In this document: positions 1-8,415 of the stretch, in pieces
How positions within the stretch are numbered: position 1 is the stretch's first letter
Layout: the number at the start of each line of letters is the position of its first letter
Assembly: GCA_016183235.1 (NCBI GenBank)
Contig: JACPFA010000026.1
Span: 97,284-161,283 of the forward strand
DNA: 64,000 nucleotides
Origin: Deltaproteobacteria bacterium
Lineage (GTDB): Bacteria > UBA10199 > DSSB01 > JACPFA01
Direction: 5' to 3'
The notes under the pieces: generated by a model
The model's database searches: none
The model's input: only the letters and a program-made list of their open reading frames with translations
Told to the model about the DNA's origin: nothing
Program-made: the position numbers and the translations under genes

Positions 1-1085
1 ACTTTAGTCTCCAGTGAGGCCTTTAGTTGGGTTGGTTCAACATAATCATATTCAACGGCGTATCCAGCTCGCATGATTTCGGCCTTTTCAAGGCCTGGGA
101 TGGTTCGAAGCATTTCTAATTGAATATCGATGGGGAGAGAAGTCGACAGCCCATTCACATAAATCTCTCGGGTGTTTAAGCCTTCAGGTTCTAAAAAAAG
201 TTGGTGCCGCTCTTTGTCGGTAAAACGATGTACTTTGTCTTCAATCGATGGGCAATAGCGTGGCCCCGTCCCTTCTATCTGCCCATTAAACAATGGGCTG
301 CGTGGAATACCCCTGCGAATGGCACCGTGGGTTCTTTCGTTGGTGTAGGTAATGTAACAAGGAACCTGTTTTTGTACGATTTGTGACGTCTTTGAAAAAC
401 TAAATCTTTGGGGTGGATTGTCACCAGGTTGCGACTCAAGGCTAGAAAAATCGATAGTCTTCCCATCCACCCTTGGGCAAGTCCCAGTTTTTAATCGACC
501 GATCTCTAATCCAAGATCTGTCAAGCTCCCGGATAGCTTCATGGCTACCATGTCACCAGCCCGCCCCCCCTGGGATCTGCTCTCCCCAGTGTGCATAAGC
601 CCTTTTAAAAAAGTCCCGGTGGTGAGAATAATCCCATGGGACAAAAATACCCAACCCAAGTGGGTGAGGACTCCAGTCACCTTACTATCTTTTGTAAGAA
701 TTTTTTCAACCAGCCCTTGTTTGATATCGAGGTTAGGGGTATTTTCCAAAACTTCCTTCATCCGCTGCTTGTACAAATTTTTGTCCGCTTGTGCCCGCGA
801 AGACCGTACTGCCGGGCCTTTGCTGGCATTGAGGATACGGAATTGAATGCCCGTAGCATCGATATTCTTCCCCATCTCCCCACCCAAGGCATCAATCTCT
901 TTTACCAAATGCCCCTTACCCAAACCACCCACGGCCGGGTTACAACTCATATGCGCAATCATGTCGAGGTTGCCGGTGAGCAGCAGGATAGTTGCCCCCA
1001 ACTTGGCAGCCGCTAGCGCCGCCTCACAACCCGCATGGCCAGCCCCCACCACAATCACATCATATCGCTTTTCAAATGCAAACAT
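1..1085 (-). CDS. mnmG: tRNA uridine-5-carboxymethylaminomethyl modification enzyme MnmG (GidA), N-terminal part
   Basis: The first 361 residues are present and the frame runs off the left edge; the family is about 620 residues long. MnmG is the FAD/NADH-dependent partner of MnmE and modifies U34 of the tRNA wobble position. The N-terminal dinucleotide-binding motif [10 protein letters not shown] (residues 14-23), the [13 protein letters not shown] stretch near residue 49 and the [15 protein letters not shown] block are diagnostic. The start codon is ATG at 1083-1085, just before the FAD fold; only a weak AAGGCGAAGAG ribosome site precedes it. It lies in the usual leftward oriC block but is separated from mnmE by three unrelated genes. 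Confidence 0.95.
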   Translation of the reverse strand, partial: MFAFEKRYDVIVVGAGHAGCEAALAAAKLGATILLLTGNLDMIAHMSCNPAVGGLGKGHLVKEIDALGGEMGKNIDATGIQFRILNASKGPAVRSSRAQADKNLYKQRMKEVLENTPNLDIKQGLVEKILTKDSKVTGVLTHLGWVFLSHGIILTTGTFLKGLMHTGESRSQGGRAGDMVAMKLSGSLTDLGLEIGRLKTGTCPRVDGKTIDFSSLESQPGDNPPQRFSFSKTSQIVQKQVPCYITYTNERTHGAIRRGIPRSPLFNGQIEGTGPRYCPSIEDKVHRFTDKERHQLFLEPEGLNTREIYVNGLSTSLPIDIQLEMLRTIPGLEKAEIMRAGYAVEYDYVEPTQLKASLETK

Positions 1086-1438
1086 CTCTTCGCCTTTTTA
1101 TGACGCAAAATATTTATAATGATATTTTACTCTTAATAAACTCTTTATAACATCGATTCTAACTACATTTGCCGTCGGCTAACTTATAATCATTGAAATC
1201 TATGACGCATTTTTTGACGCGATTTCTAAATTTATTCCCATCGATAATGGCCATTGCAAGTAAAAAACTATTTGTTTTTTCGTTCAAAACGAAACTCTGC
1301 TATCCTGCAATGAAGTGTACTTGCATAATATAAAAGGTCCTTTCATTGCAAGATCGCTTAACCAGGCTTAAAAATACTTCTTTGCAAAATTCTTTTCCCA
1401 GTTTAGCACTTTATTTGATCTAACGACGATGAGGCCTT
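1086..1438. other. intergenic region between divergent mnmG and the lipoprotein esterase
   Basis: This 353-bp AT-rich gap must hold the promoters of both divergent genes. A TTGCATAATATAAAA stretch near 1321-1335 is the best -10-like candidate for the rightward gene. No RNA gene or dispersed repeat is seen. The short palindrome around GTTCAAAACGAAAC near 1281-1295 may be regulatory; this is a weak call. Confidence 0.3.
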
Positions 1439-2629
1439 ATGCGTCACGGCTTTAAATCATTTCTTTTGTTATGCGCTGTTATTTTTATCAGCAGTTGTGG
1501 CAATTCAGCACCTGAAACGGTTGGAACCCATTTTTTAGATGCTGAAAGCCTTGCAACTTTGTCAACGGCTGATCTGGCTGACTTCAGTGATCTTGCTCAA
1601 GTTGAATATGGCGTTTCGTTAAATACCGGCCATGCCATTCAAATTTATAAAATCCAATATCAAACCAAAGACCCTTTTGGGAATGACACCCTGGCTTCGG
1701 GGGCCTTGTTTATTCCTCAATCCTCTAACCCATTACCCTTGCTCAGCATTCAACATGGCACTGAATTTTTACGCAAAAACGTAGCTTCACAAACTGGCTT
1801 TGACGCCTTTGGTATTCTGGCCGCTAGCGAAGGGTATCTGACTTTAGTCCCTGATTATCTTGGCCTAGGCGATTCAACCTTATTACACCCTTATCATCAT
1901 GAAACTAGCACCGCTAACGCGGTGATCGATATGATCCGGGCCGTGCAAGAATTTGCAGCAGCACAAAAGCTCGCCTTAAATGGCCAATTGTTTCTGGCCG
2001 GTTATTCCGAGGGTGGTTATGCCACCATGGCAACCACAAAAGCCTTAGAAAAAACGCCCATTTCTAATCTAACCCTTACGGCTTCAGCACCGTTGGCCGG
2101 TGCCTACGCCTTGGAAGCAACGGCCATTCATATTTTGAAGGCCAAGACCTACCCCTATCCTGCTTTTTTGGCCTATCTACTGGCCGCCTATCATCAAATT
2201 TATGCCGATATTTCTTTAGAAGATAGTTTGTTGTCTCCTTATCCTCAGGAATTACCCAACTTTATTGATGGTACTCATGATGGCGATAGCATCAACGAAC
2301 AACTTTCAACCGATCTAACTCTAGTATTGAAAAGTGATTATCGAGCCGATTTTTTGCAAAATCCCCAACATCCTTTACGCATGCGTTTAAGGGAAAATCA
2401 GGTTTACGAATTTAAGCCCATGGCCCCCATGTTGTTGGTTCATTGTAAACAAGATACCGTTGTGCCTTTTCTTAATGCCCGGATCGCCATGGAACATTTT
2501 GCTATTGAGGGTTCCACGGCCGTAGAACTTGAGGCCATCCCCACGGGCGACCACAGCGAGTGTGCTATCCCCGCTATTTTGAAGGTTAAGGTTTGGTTTG
2601 CAGCCCTTTTGCAGCCAGGGTCTGCTTAA
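1439..2629 (+). CDS. lipoprotein alpha/beta hydrolase (secreted esterase/lipase-like)
   Basis: A 396-residue protein that begins with a lipoprotein signal peptide (lipobox ISSC, lipidated Cys20), so it should be anchored in the envelope. The alpha/beta-hydrolase core shows HGTEF near residue 106 (oxyanion region), the nucleophile elbow GYSEGG with Ser190, a plausible acid Asp339 in KQDTVVPF and a plausible base His372 in GDHSEC. The layout resembles secretory lipases and prolyl-peptidase-like esterases; the substrate cannot be told from sequence. The ATG at 1439 follows GATGAGG. Its 3' end overlaps the convergent gene at 2586-3065 by 44 bp. Confidence 0.8.
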   Translation: MRHGFKSFLLLCAVIFISSCGNSAPETVGTHFLDAESLATLSTADLADFSDLAQVEYGVSLNTGHAIQIYKIQYQTKDPFGNDTLASGALFIPQSSNPLPLLSIQHGTEFLRKNVASQTGFDAFGILAASEGYLTLVPDYLGLGDSTLLHPYHHETSTANAVIDMIRAVQEFAAAQKLALNGQLFLAGYSEGGYATMATTKALEKTPISNLTLTASAPLAGAYALEATAIHILKAKTYPYPAFLAYLLAAYHQIYADISLEDSLLSPYPQELPNFIDGTHDGDSINEQLSTDLTLVLKSDYRADFLQNPQHPLRMRLRENQVYEFKPMAPMLLVHCKQDTVVPFLNARIAMEHFAIEGSTAVELEAIPTGDHSECAIPAILKVKVWFAALLQPGSA

Positions 2630-3065
2630 ATGTCGTTTCCCACTCGGGCTTGTTCACACACACGATCAACAAACTTTGGCAGGTTTTAACATAGGCATCG
2701 TCGGGCTTGGCGGATTGAACAAAAGATCCCAATACCTCTTCAAGTTCTTTTTCTTTATGGCAGTGGGTCAAAAGGGGAAATTCAACGCCCTCGGCAATTT
2801 CTAATTCTGAAACTTTGACGGCAAAAAGGTCTCGCACCCTTTCACATTCTGGCCCCCACACTCCCAAATAGGCCAGGCCTTGTTGCAGTAAAAAATCCGC
2901 CAACTCGTTAATTTGGGTGTCTTCTAATTCTTGGGCATCACAAGCCAAAAGGCAGGCGAAATGAGGGCTGGCCAACTTCAACCGCTCGGGCAAATCCTCA
3001 AGACTGCTTAAAGATAATAAGGTTATTGATTTGGAAGACGGAGCTTGCAAATTAGATACTAACAT
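2586..3065 (-). CDS. conserved hypothetical protein, 159 aa
   Basis: I do not recognise the family with confidence. It is an acidic cytoplasmic protein without signal peptide or membrane segment. It has a beta-alpha-like pattern (ITLLSLSSLEDLP, FACLLACDA, GLAYLGVWGPECERVRDLF, LLIVCVN) that suggests a small Rossmann-like sensor or partner domain rather than an enzyme with an obvious active site. It lies 16 bp upstream of the L,D-transpeptidase stop codon on the same strand and may be co-transcribed downstream of it. The last 44 bp overlap the convergent esterase gene. Confidence 0.6.
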   Translation of the reverse strand: MLVSNLQAPSSKSITLLSLSSLEDLPERLKLASPHFACLLACDAQELEDTQINELADFLLQQGLAYLGVWGPECERVRDLFAVKVSELEIAEGVEFPLLTHCHKEKELEEVLGSFVQSAKPDDAYVKTCQSLLIVCVNKPEWETTFKQTLAAKGLQTKP

Positions 3066-3081
3066 AACTCAAAAATTAATT

Positions 3082-3915
3082 TTACAATGCCGAAACCATC
3101 GAAGCATAAACTAAATCAGACATCGGCATGATGACTTTACCTTTCTGTAGCAGTTTTTGAATATTTTTCAATTGTTCGTCTTTAATCTGAATATTTTCTT
3201 TGCCTTGCAAATGCAACAATTGTTCTATCTGTTGTTTTAAAGCACCTTTACGCCGATAAATATCAGGATGAATCACTAATTGTCCATCGGCCACTTCGAC
3301 CGTATCATAAGTAACTTCTACCGGCACCCCTTGATTTAAATTCACATAAAAAGATTGCCCCTTTTTCTTTTTATAAAAATCTTTTAACTGTGGATCGTTC
3401 TTGTCGGAATATTGACTTTGCAAGGTCCAAGCCAATTCTTCGGCCTGTTCTTTATACATCCGAATACAACCATGGCTAGCCGGCTGGCCAATGCTGCCTG
3501 GCTTATTGGTACCATGGATTAAAATGGCTTCCTGCATAATCATCTTAACAGGGCCCAAAGGATTATTAGGCCCGGGCGGGGTTTTGCTAGCCCCTGAAGC
3601 CCAATCACTATCGGGAGGGATCCACCAAGGGTTCCAAACAATCTGTTCAATCGTAAATTGTTTCACAGGGGTTGGATAACGCCCTTGACCCACAGCTATG
3701 GAATAATTTTTAACAACCTTGCCATCTTGTTTAAGATATAAAACTCGCTCGGGGATATTAACTCGAATACTGTAACCCGGCACACTGGGCGTTAATGTTT
3801 TGACCTGATCGGTCGCTGGAGTTGTTGGAGCTTTAGCCATATGGGCTGTTGGTTTTCCCGCACAAGCCGAAACCAAGCCCACCAACATCAATAGAATAAA
3901 GATACGTAACCGCAT
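3082..3915 (-). CDS. lipoprotein L,D-transpeptidase (YkuD/ErfK family)
   Basis: A YkuD-family transpeptidase that probably forms 3-3 peptidoglycan cross-links or attaches proteins to peptidoglycan in the periplasm. The catalytic signature is clear: His134 in HGTNKPG followed by SHGCIRM with Cys150 as nucleophile. The signal peptide ends in lipobox VSAC (Cys18). The frame stays open to 4092, but the first 59 codons there run into repeat DNA. The ATG at 3915 is preferred because an AAAGGGGGTG ribosome site lies just upstream and the signal peptide begins there. The protein is then 277 residues. The C-terminal region after the catalytic domain is helical and Gln/Lys-rich. Confidence 0.9.
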   Translation of the reverse strand: MRLRIFILLMLVGLVSACAGKPTAHMAKAPTTPATDQVKTLTPSVPGYSIRVNIPERVLYLKQDGKVVKNYSIAVGQGRYPTPVKQFTIEQIVWNPWWIPPDSDWASGASKTPPGPNNPLGPVKMIMQEAILIHGTNKPGSIGQPASHGCIRMYKEQAEELAWTLQSQYSDKNDPQLKDFYKKKKGQSFYVNLNQGVPVEVTYDTVEVADGQLVIHPDIYRRKGALKQQIEQLLHLQGKENIQIKDEQLKNIQKLLQKGKVIMPMSDLVYASMVSAL

Positions 3916-4018
3916 AACCCTTACACCCCCTTTAAATATCTTCCCTCCACTATTATAAGAATTCATATCCTTCTCGGCAACAATAAATATTTTTATCGCT
4001 TTTTGATATTTGTACAAA

Positions 4019-4095
4019 GTCTTGGCGAAGCGGGAAGAGGCTACCCGAAACCCCTTTGCTGGGGTTGAGGGAATCTCTGCCCGCTTCGCCAAGAC
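4019..4095. repeat. hairpin element, 'GTCTT' family, copy 1
   Basis: A 16-bp perfect inverted repeat, GTCTTGGCGAAGCGGG at 4019-4034 and its complement at 4080-4095, with a 45-bp loop. The same terminal pattern with different paired bases recurs at 19813-20044 and 36744-37075. The element reads through the 5' extension of the L,D-transpeptidase frame. Confidence 0.8.
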
Positions 4096-4175
4096 GTGAC
4101 TCTATTTGCAGATGAATTGGAAGATTCTTCGCCATCATGGGTCCCTGCCTTCGCAGGGATGACATTGTTCAGAAT
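4096..4175. repeat. flanking module of the GTCTT hairpin family
   Basis: On the minus strand this segment carries a short TCATCCCTGCGAAGGCAGGGA hairpin, then CCCATGATGGCGAAGAATCT, then ATTTGCAGATGAATT-like DNA. The same string of modules, in the same order relative to the GTCTT arm, is found at about 36650-36743. Confidence 0.7.
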
Positions 4176-4182
4176 AATCAAT

Positions 4183-4239
4183 TGTGAAACATTATAATAA
4201 CAACGTTTCACAGATGTCCACAGGCCTTCTTGTGGATAA
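4183..4239. promoter_or_regulatory. DnaA-box pair and inverted repeat upstream of the L,D-transpeptidase
   Basis: TGTGGATAA at 4231-4239 is an exact DnaA-box consensus on the minus strand, and TGTCCACAG at 4215-4223 is a near match in the opposite orientation. Just before them is a perfect 8-bp inverted repeat, TGTGAAAC at 4183-4190 and GTTTCACA at 4205-4212. The cluster sits between mnmE and the L,D-transpeptidase, 4.7 kb from the main origin gap. It may be a DnaA-titration or regulatory site. Confidence 0.5.
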
Positions 4240-4277
4240 AGCCCCTCATTTGTTTATAGCTCTGTTGATAAGTCGAA

Positions 4278-5660
4278 CTACTTGCCCACACAAAAATCTT
4301 GAAATATCCGGGTAAGCACCTCTTCGTTCGATATCCCTCCGGTTATTTGAGAGAGATGTGTCTCCGCTTGTTTCAGATCTTCGGCGACACATTCTAGGGG
4401 CATTTGCTGTTGGAGGGAAAGGCTGGCGTGGTTAAGAAATTCTAAAGACTTCTCAACACATTCCCGATGCCGTGTGTTGCTAATCCAGTTTTCTTGTTCT
4501 AAATTCAATAAGTTATCAATCCCTAAAAAATTTAAAATGCTGGTCTTCAGTTCTTGAATTCCCGTGCCCTTTAAGGCCGAGATGGGGTAGACGCCTTGAA
4601 AGCGCCCACTGGTTTGCAATTCCTGAATCAAACCTAGGTTGGGATTTAAATCGATTTTATTAACCACGGCTAGAGTCGGCGGTTTTAATTCATCATGCAT
4701 TTCAGTAGAGGGGGCTGTGGCATCTATCAATAATAAAGTTAGATCGGCGGTCGCCGCAGTCTTAAGGGTACGTCGGATGCCTTCTTGTTCCACGGGGTCG
4801 CCCGAGGCTCGAATCCCTGCGGTATCGAAAAATTGCATCCATATCCCACGGTGAATACAGCTACCCTCCACTACATCCCGAGTTGTCCCCGGCGCTTCAT
4901 GCACAATGGCTCGATCTTCCCCTAAAAATTGGTTGATAAGGCTAGATTTGCCTACATTAGGCGCGCCTAATAAAACCACTTTAATGCCTTCGCGGAGGCT
5001 TTTTCCCACGCAAAATTTTTCTAACCAATTTTGTTGCACTTGACGAATCTCGTCTAATTTTTCGTTAATTTCTCTTAACCCCAAAAATGAAATGTCTTCT
5101 TCAGGAAAGTCCAGAGCTGCTTCAACTCGGCTCATTAAAAATAAAATCTTTCCCCGCAATTTGCTGACTTGTTCTGCCAGCCGCCCTTGCAATTGACGAT
5201 TGGCCCCCTTCAGAGCCGCTTCTGAAGAGGCATGAATGACATCGGCCACCGCCTCGGCCTGGCTTAAATCCATCTTACCATTGAGATAGGCCCTCAAGGT
5301 ATATTCCCCCGGTTCAGCAAGCCTAGCCCCGCCCTCAAGAACGCATTGGAGCAATCGTTCCATCACTAACTTTCCGCCATGCCCATAAAGTTCCACCACA
5401 TCTTCGCCTGTATAAGAATGGGGACCGGGCATTTTACAAACTAAGCCAGTATCGATGGTGGTGTGAGAATGAGGATCCACAAAAGATGTAAAATAAAGTT
5501 TTCGCGTTTCCCACGTGAAACTTATATTAGGGCTTGATAACAAAGATTGAAGAATGGCGAAGGCCTTGGTCCCCGATAACCTAACCACACCAATCCCCCC
5601 ATTCCCGGTAGGGGTAGCAATAGCAGCAATCGTATCCTCACGCTTAGTCAACATCTTCAT
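4278..5660 (-). CDS. mnmE: tRNA modification GTPase MnmE (TrmE)
   Basis: A full-length 460-residue MnmE. It works with MnmG to install the 5-carboxymethylaminomethyl group on wobble uridine. The N-terminal tetrahydrofolate-binding domain begins DTIAAIATPTGNGGIGVVRLSG. The G domain has the P-loop GAPNVGKS (232-239), APGTTRD, DTAG and NKID. The C-terminus ends in the invariant CVGK, whose Cys takes part in the reaction. The start is ATG 5660 or, two codons on, ATG 5654. It follows the yidC block as in many bacteria, except that an unrelated exported protein occupies the interval where jag/khpB is often found. Confidence 0.97.
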   Translation of the reverse strand: MKMLTKREDTIAAIATPTGNGGIGVVRLSGTKAFAILQSLLSSPNISFTWETRKLYFTSFVDPHSHTTIDTGLVCKMPGPHSYTGEDVVELYGHGGKLVMERLLQCVLEGGARLAEPGEYTLRAYLNGKMDLSQAEAVADVIHASSEAALKGANRQLQGRLAEQVSKLRGKILFLMSRVEAALDFPEEDISFLGLREINEKLDEIRQVQQNWLEKFCVGKSLREGIKVVLLGAPNVGKSSLINQFLGEDRAIVHEAPGTTRDVVEGSCIHRGIWMQFFDTAGIRASGDPVEQEGIRRTLKTAATADLTLLLIDATAPSTEMHDELKPPTLAVVNKIDLNPNLGLIQELQTSGRFQGVYPISALKGTGIQELKTSILNFLGIDNLLNLEQENWISNTRHRECVEKSLEFLNHASLSLQQQMPLECVAEDLKQAETHLSQITGGISNEEVLTRIFQDFCVGK

Positions 5661-5713
5661 GCCAGACCTACTAGCAGTTTACAAAAAAAGATCCAGATGT
5701 CTTTATTAACTCC

Positions 5714-5826
5714 GTAATGCCTCAGTGTTAGGGGTTTAAGCTTTCCGAAATCCGCGCGGAATTTATCCTGAGGGCTGCCGAAGGGCCTCTGGGTTCAGAA
5801 TGACATCTATTTTACTGAGGCATTAC
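5714..5826. mobile_element. MITE-like hairpin element, 'GTAATGCCTCAG' family, copy 1
   Basis: Terminal inverted repeats GTAATGCCTCAGT (5714-5726) and its complement (5814-5826) enclose about 87 bp that include a CTGAGGGCTGCCGAAGGGCC hairpin module. Flanks are TTAACTCC (5706-5713) and TTAACTAC (5827-5834), matching at 7 of 8 bases, consistent with a decayed target duplication. The right end touches the stop codon of the leftward exported-protein gene. Confidence 0.7.
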
Positions 5827-6465
5827 TTAACTACATTTGAAAGATTTGACGATATGATCGACGTTCTCTTGCAGAGTCGAATAGTCTTTTTCGGCCCGCG
5901 ATTTGTAGTTGACCAGCACGTTCCAGCCCCCACAACGCAAGGTCACCACGCCTTCGTCCAAGACCGCCTTGGCCGGTTTAATGACAAAAGACTTGCCGCC
6001 TTTATAAGTATCGGGCGGGGTAATAGGGACAGCCGAAGTACCTTCGAAATTATATTGAGCGCGAATGGCCCATAATTTTTTGCCCTGCGTAGGGCCTACG
6101 CTCTTGGTGGGCATCATTTTAACCGCGCTTTTGCCATTGCCCATTTTAAGATACATGGCTTCTTCTTTTTGATTAAAAGAACCCTTGCGCCATTTTACAA
6201 TAATGGCACTGTTTGAAAAATCCCCAGCACTTCGCCAGTCATTAATATTAATCGATTGCCCGTCATAAGAGTGAACATGATACACTGAAGGGTAACTAAA
6301 AGAAAACTTAGGGGCTTTAATCTTTTTGACTTGGAGTTGTTTGGAACTATCAAATTCTACATAGGGAAGTGGGTCGCTCGCTCTCTTCTTTTTTTCTGCA
6401 AAGGTGTTAAAGGGGACCACGCTGACCATCAAAAAAATAACGGCTAAATGCCAACCCAATTTCAT
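5827..6465 (-). CDS. exported hypothetical protein, 212 aa
   Basis: The family is unknown to me. An N-terminal hydrophobic segment followed by FAEKKK indicates a cleaved Sec signal, so the mature protein should be periplasmic. The body is lysine-rich with beta-type patterns and two late Cys residues (LRCGGW and the terminal KCS). The start is placed at ATG 6465 because GAGGGAGATAG precedes it and the signal peptide begins there; the frame is open seven codons further up. It sits between mnmE and yidC, in the usual place of jag. The stop codon directly abuts a MITE-like element. Confidence 0.7.
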   Translation of the reverse strand: MKLGWHLAVIFLMVSVVPFNTFAEKKKRASDPLPYVEFDSSKQLQVKKIKAPKFSFSYPSVYHVHSYDGQSININDWRSAGDFSNSAIIVKWRKGSFNQKEEAMYLKMGNGKSAVKMMPTKSVGPTQGKKLWAIRAQYNFEGTSAVPITPPDTYKGGKSFVIKPAKAVLDEGVVTLRCGGWNVLVNYKSRAEKDYSTLQENVDHIVKSFKCS

Positions 6466-6574
6466 GTATCTATCTCCCTCAATCATCGAAAAAATTGCAT
6501 TGTTAATGCGCCTCTATTTTTATCGGACCTTATGGTGAGAAAGTTACCTACCATCACAATAGTCTAACGCAGTT

Positions 6575-8176
6575 TCAACTTTTCTTCAATAATTTCATAA
6601 AGCTGATATTCTTATTCATTTTATATTGTTGCGCTACTGCCATTACCGTGTTGATAAAAATATAGAGCACTAACCCGGCCGGCAGATTAAGCAGGAAAAA
6701 ACTAAATAATAAGGGCATGAGCATCATGGCTTTTTGCTGAGCAGGATCTACATTGGCCTGCGGGGTTAGCTTTTGCTGGAGGAACAAAAAGATGCCCAAT
6801 AAAATGGGTGAAATATAATAGGGATCGGGGGCGGCTAAATCTTTATAAAACAAAAAAGGCGTGTGGTAGAGATCGATCGAATTATAAAAGACATTATACA
6901 GCGCAATATAAATGGGCATTTGCAGAAGCATGGGCAAACATCCGCCCATGGGGTTTACTTTATGGGCCCTAAATAAATTCATGGTTTCAACATTTAATCG
7001 TTGTTTATCGGTTTTATATTTTTCGCGCAATTCTTGTAATTTAGGTTGTAACTCTTGCATGGCCTTCATGGCTTTGAGGGATTTTTTAGAAACGGGATGC
7101 AGTAATATTTTAACTAACAGGGTGAGCCCAATAATGGCCAATCCCCAACTGTTAAACAACAAGGTGTGGAGTTGTTTCAACAACCACAGCAATGGCTCAC
7201 CAATAATCCCAAACCAACCTAGGTTAACGGCCTTGGTTAGACTAGGCCCGCCGGCCTTGAGCAAATCCATGTCCTTGGGCCCTAAATAGGTCGTAAAGAT
7301 AAACTGTTTGCTTTGCCCTGGGGCCAAAGTTTGCTTGGGATAATTAAGATCAGCAAATAACACATCGCCTTGTTTGCCAAAATTGGTTTGGTTTTCCATC
7401 GAATCGGTGCGGGCTACAATGGCGCGTAAAAAATACCGACTTTCCAAACCCGTCCACAGAATGTTGCCCATAAAACCCTTCCAGCTTGGCAATTTGTCAA
7501 GGTTGGCAAGCCGTTCCACGGACTTGTCGATAAAATAGAGCGGGGTGTTAATATCCAAGGGTGCCTTGAAGATCCAAAAGCCTTTGGGCTTTTCATGAGG
7601 GTCATTGTAGGCCGCTAACCTTAAGCCTGGCACAAAACTCAATACCTCGCTGGAAGTATTGGTGATTTGAACCTGAACCTCTAAAAAATAATCGTGTGGG
7701 GTCGTGCGGATGATCTTTTGCACCGCTAATTGCGGGGTCTGAGTCTGATAAATAATCTCGTCGGTTTTGGCAGAAACCACGGTGTGAAACGAATTCACCA
7801 ATTTGGTATCGAGCAATAAAGCAAAGGGAAAGGCGTCGCTCGTATTTTGCAGCAGATCAAGGGGACTCGCTTGCCCATCGGTGGTCTTTTTGAAATTTAG
7901 GATTTCCCAACTTAAGGCTTGGCCTGCCTCTGTTGAAAACTGACTTACAAAAACTTTTGTTTCAAGCTTGCTCGTCTCATAGGTCACGGACTGTGGCCCT
8001 GACTCAGGTGTAAGTAAGAGAGGGGGGTTTGAGAGGGGCGCTTGGGTCTCGGTTTGAACAATGGGAGGATTTTGTGGAGGAGGCGTGGGTACCCGTTGGG
8101 GATTGGGAACCACCACAAAATAGATAATAAAGACTAATGCACTTAAGATAACCGCTAAGAAAGCATTTTTTTCCAT
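6575..8176 (-). CDS. yidC: membrane protein insertase YidC
   Basis: A 533-residue Gram-negative type YidC that inserts and folds inner-membrane proteins alone or with SecYEG. It has the N-terminal transmembrane anchor (FLAVILSALVFIIYFVV), a large periplasmic beta domain (about residues 50-330) and the conserved core of membrane segments with the cytoplasmic hairpin KKSLKAMKAMQELQPKLQEL. MNLFRAHKVNPMGGCLPMLL leads into the next core helix. It starts 11 bp after the yidD stop, so it belongs to the rpmH-rnpA-yidD-yidC operon. Confidence 0.97.
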   Translation of the reverse strand: MEKNAFLAVILSALVFIIYFVVVPNPQRVPTPPPQNPPIVQTETQAPLSNPPLLLTPESGPQSVTYETSKLETKVFVSQFSTEAGQALSWEILNFKKTTDGQASPLDLLQNTSDAFPFALLLDTKLVNSFHTVVSAKTDEIIYQTQTPQLAVQKIIRTTPHDYFLEVQVQITNTSSEVLSFVPGLRLAAYNDPHEKPKGFWIFKAPLDINTPLYFIDKSVERLANLDKLPSWKGFMGNILWTGLESRYFLRAIVARTDSMENQTNFGKQGDVLFADLNYPKQTLAPGQSKQFIFTTYLGPKDMDLLKAGGPSLTKAVNLGWFGIIGEPLLWLLKQLHTLLFNSWGLAIIGLTLLVKILLHPVSKKSLKAMKAMQELQPKLQELREKYKTDKQRLNVETMNLFRAHKVNPMGGCLPMLLQMPIYIALYNVFYNSIDLYHTPFLFYKDLAAPDPYYISPILLGIFLFLQQKLTPQANVDPAQQKAMMLMPLLFSFFLLNLPAGLVLYIFINTVMAVAQQYKMNKNISFMKLLKKS

Positions 8177-8187
8177 AAGTTAACGAC

Positions 8188-8208
8188 TTATCCACAATGT
8201 GTGGATAA
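8188..8208. promoter_or_regulatory. pair of exact DnaA boxes, head to head
   Basis: TTATCCACA at 8188-8196 and its complement TGTGGATAA at 8200-8208 are both perfect consensus DnaA boxes separated by 3 bp. They form a near-perfect 21-bp palindrome across the yidD stop, just upstream of yidC. This is the strongest DnaA-box pair in the window, though it is over 700 bp from the rpmH-dnaA gap. Confidence 0.7.
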
Positions 8209-8415
8209 CTCCACTGGGTCAAAACCGCCTGGATGAAAGGGGTGACATTTAGCAAGCCTGCCTAAAGTTTTGAAGATAGCCTTGCCTATTGAAAACCGTT
8301 CGAAGCACTCATAGGCATAAGTCGAACAAGTGGGATAAAAACGACACCCCTGACCCACCCAAGGAGATAAAATTTTTTGATAGATTCTTATAAAGAACAA
8401 AAAAAACTTTTTCAT
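8188..8415 (-). CDS. yidD: membrane protein insertion efficiency factor YidD
   Basis: A small 75-residue YidD/UPF0161 protein with the family signature IRIYQKILSPWVGQGCRFYPTCS and a conserved Cys trio (GCRFYPTCSTYAYEC), followed by HPFHPGGFDPV. It aids insertion by YidC at the membrane. The ATG overlaps the rnpA stop by 4 bp, which implies translational coupling. The final codons and stop overlap an exact DnaA box. Confidence 0.95.
   Translation of the reverse strand: MKKFFLFFIRIYQKILSPWVGQGCRFYPTCSTYAYECFERFSIGKAIFKTLGRLAKCHPFHPGGFDPVELSTHCG

Noticed and set aside
3916-4092. 59-codon upstream extension of the L,D-transpeptidase
   Set aside because: It runs into a GTCTT hairpin and would bury the lipoprotein signal peptide; a strong ribosome site supports 3915.
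5506-5521. parS-like GTTTCCCACGTGAAAC inside mnmE
   Set aside because: The right half matches the ParB site, but the left half has two extra bases that break the 14-bp symmetry, and the codons read as normal MnmE sequence. No parA or parB is in the window.
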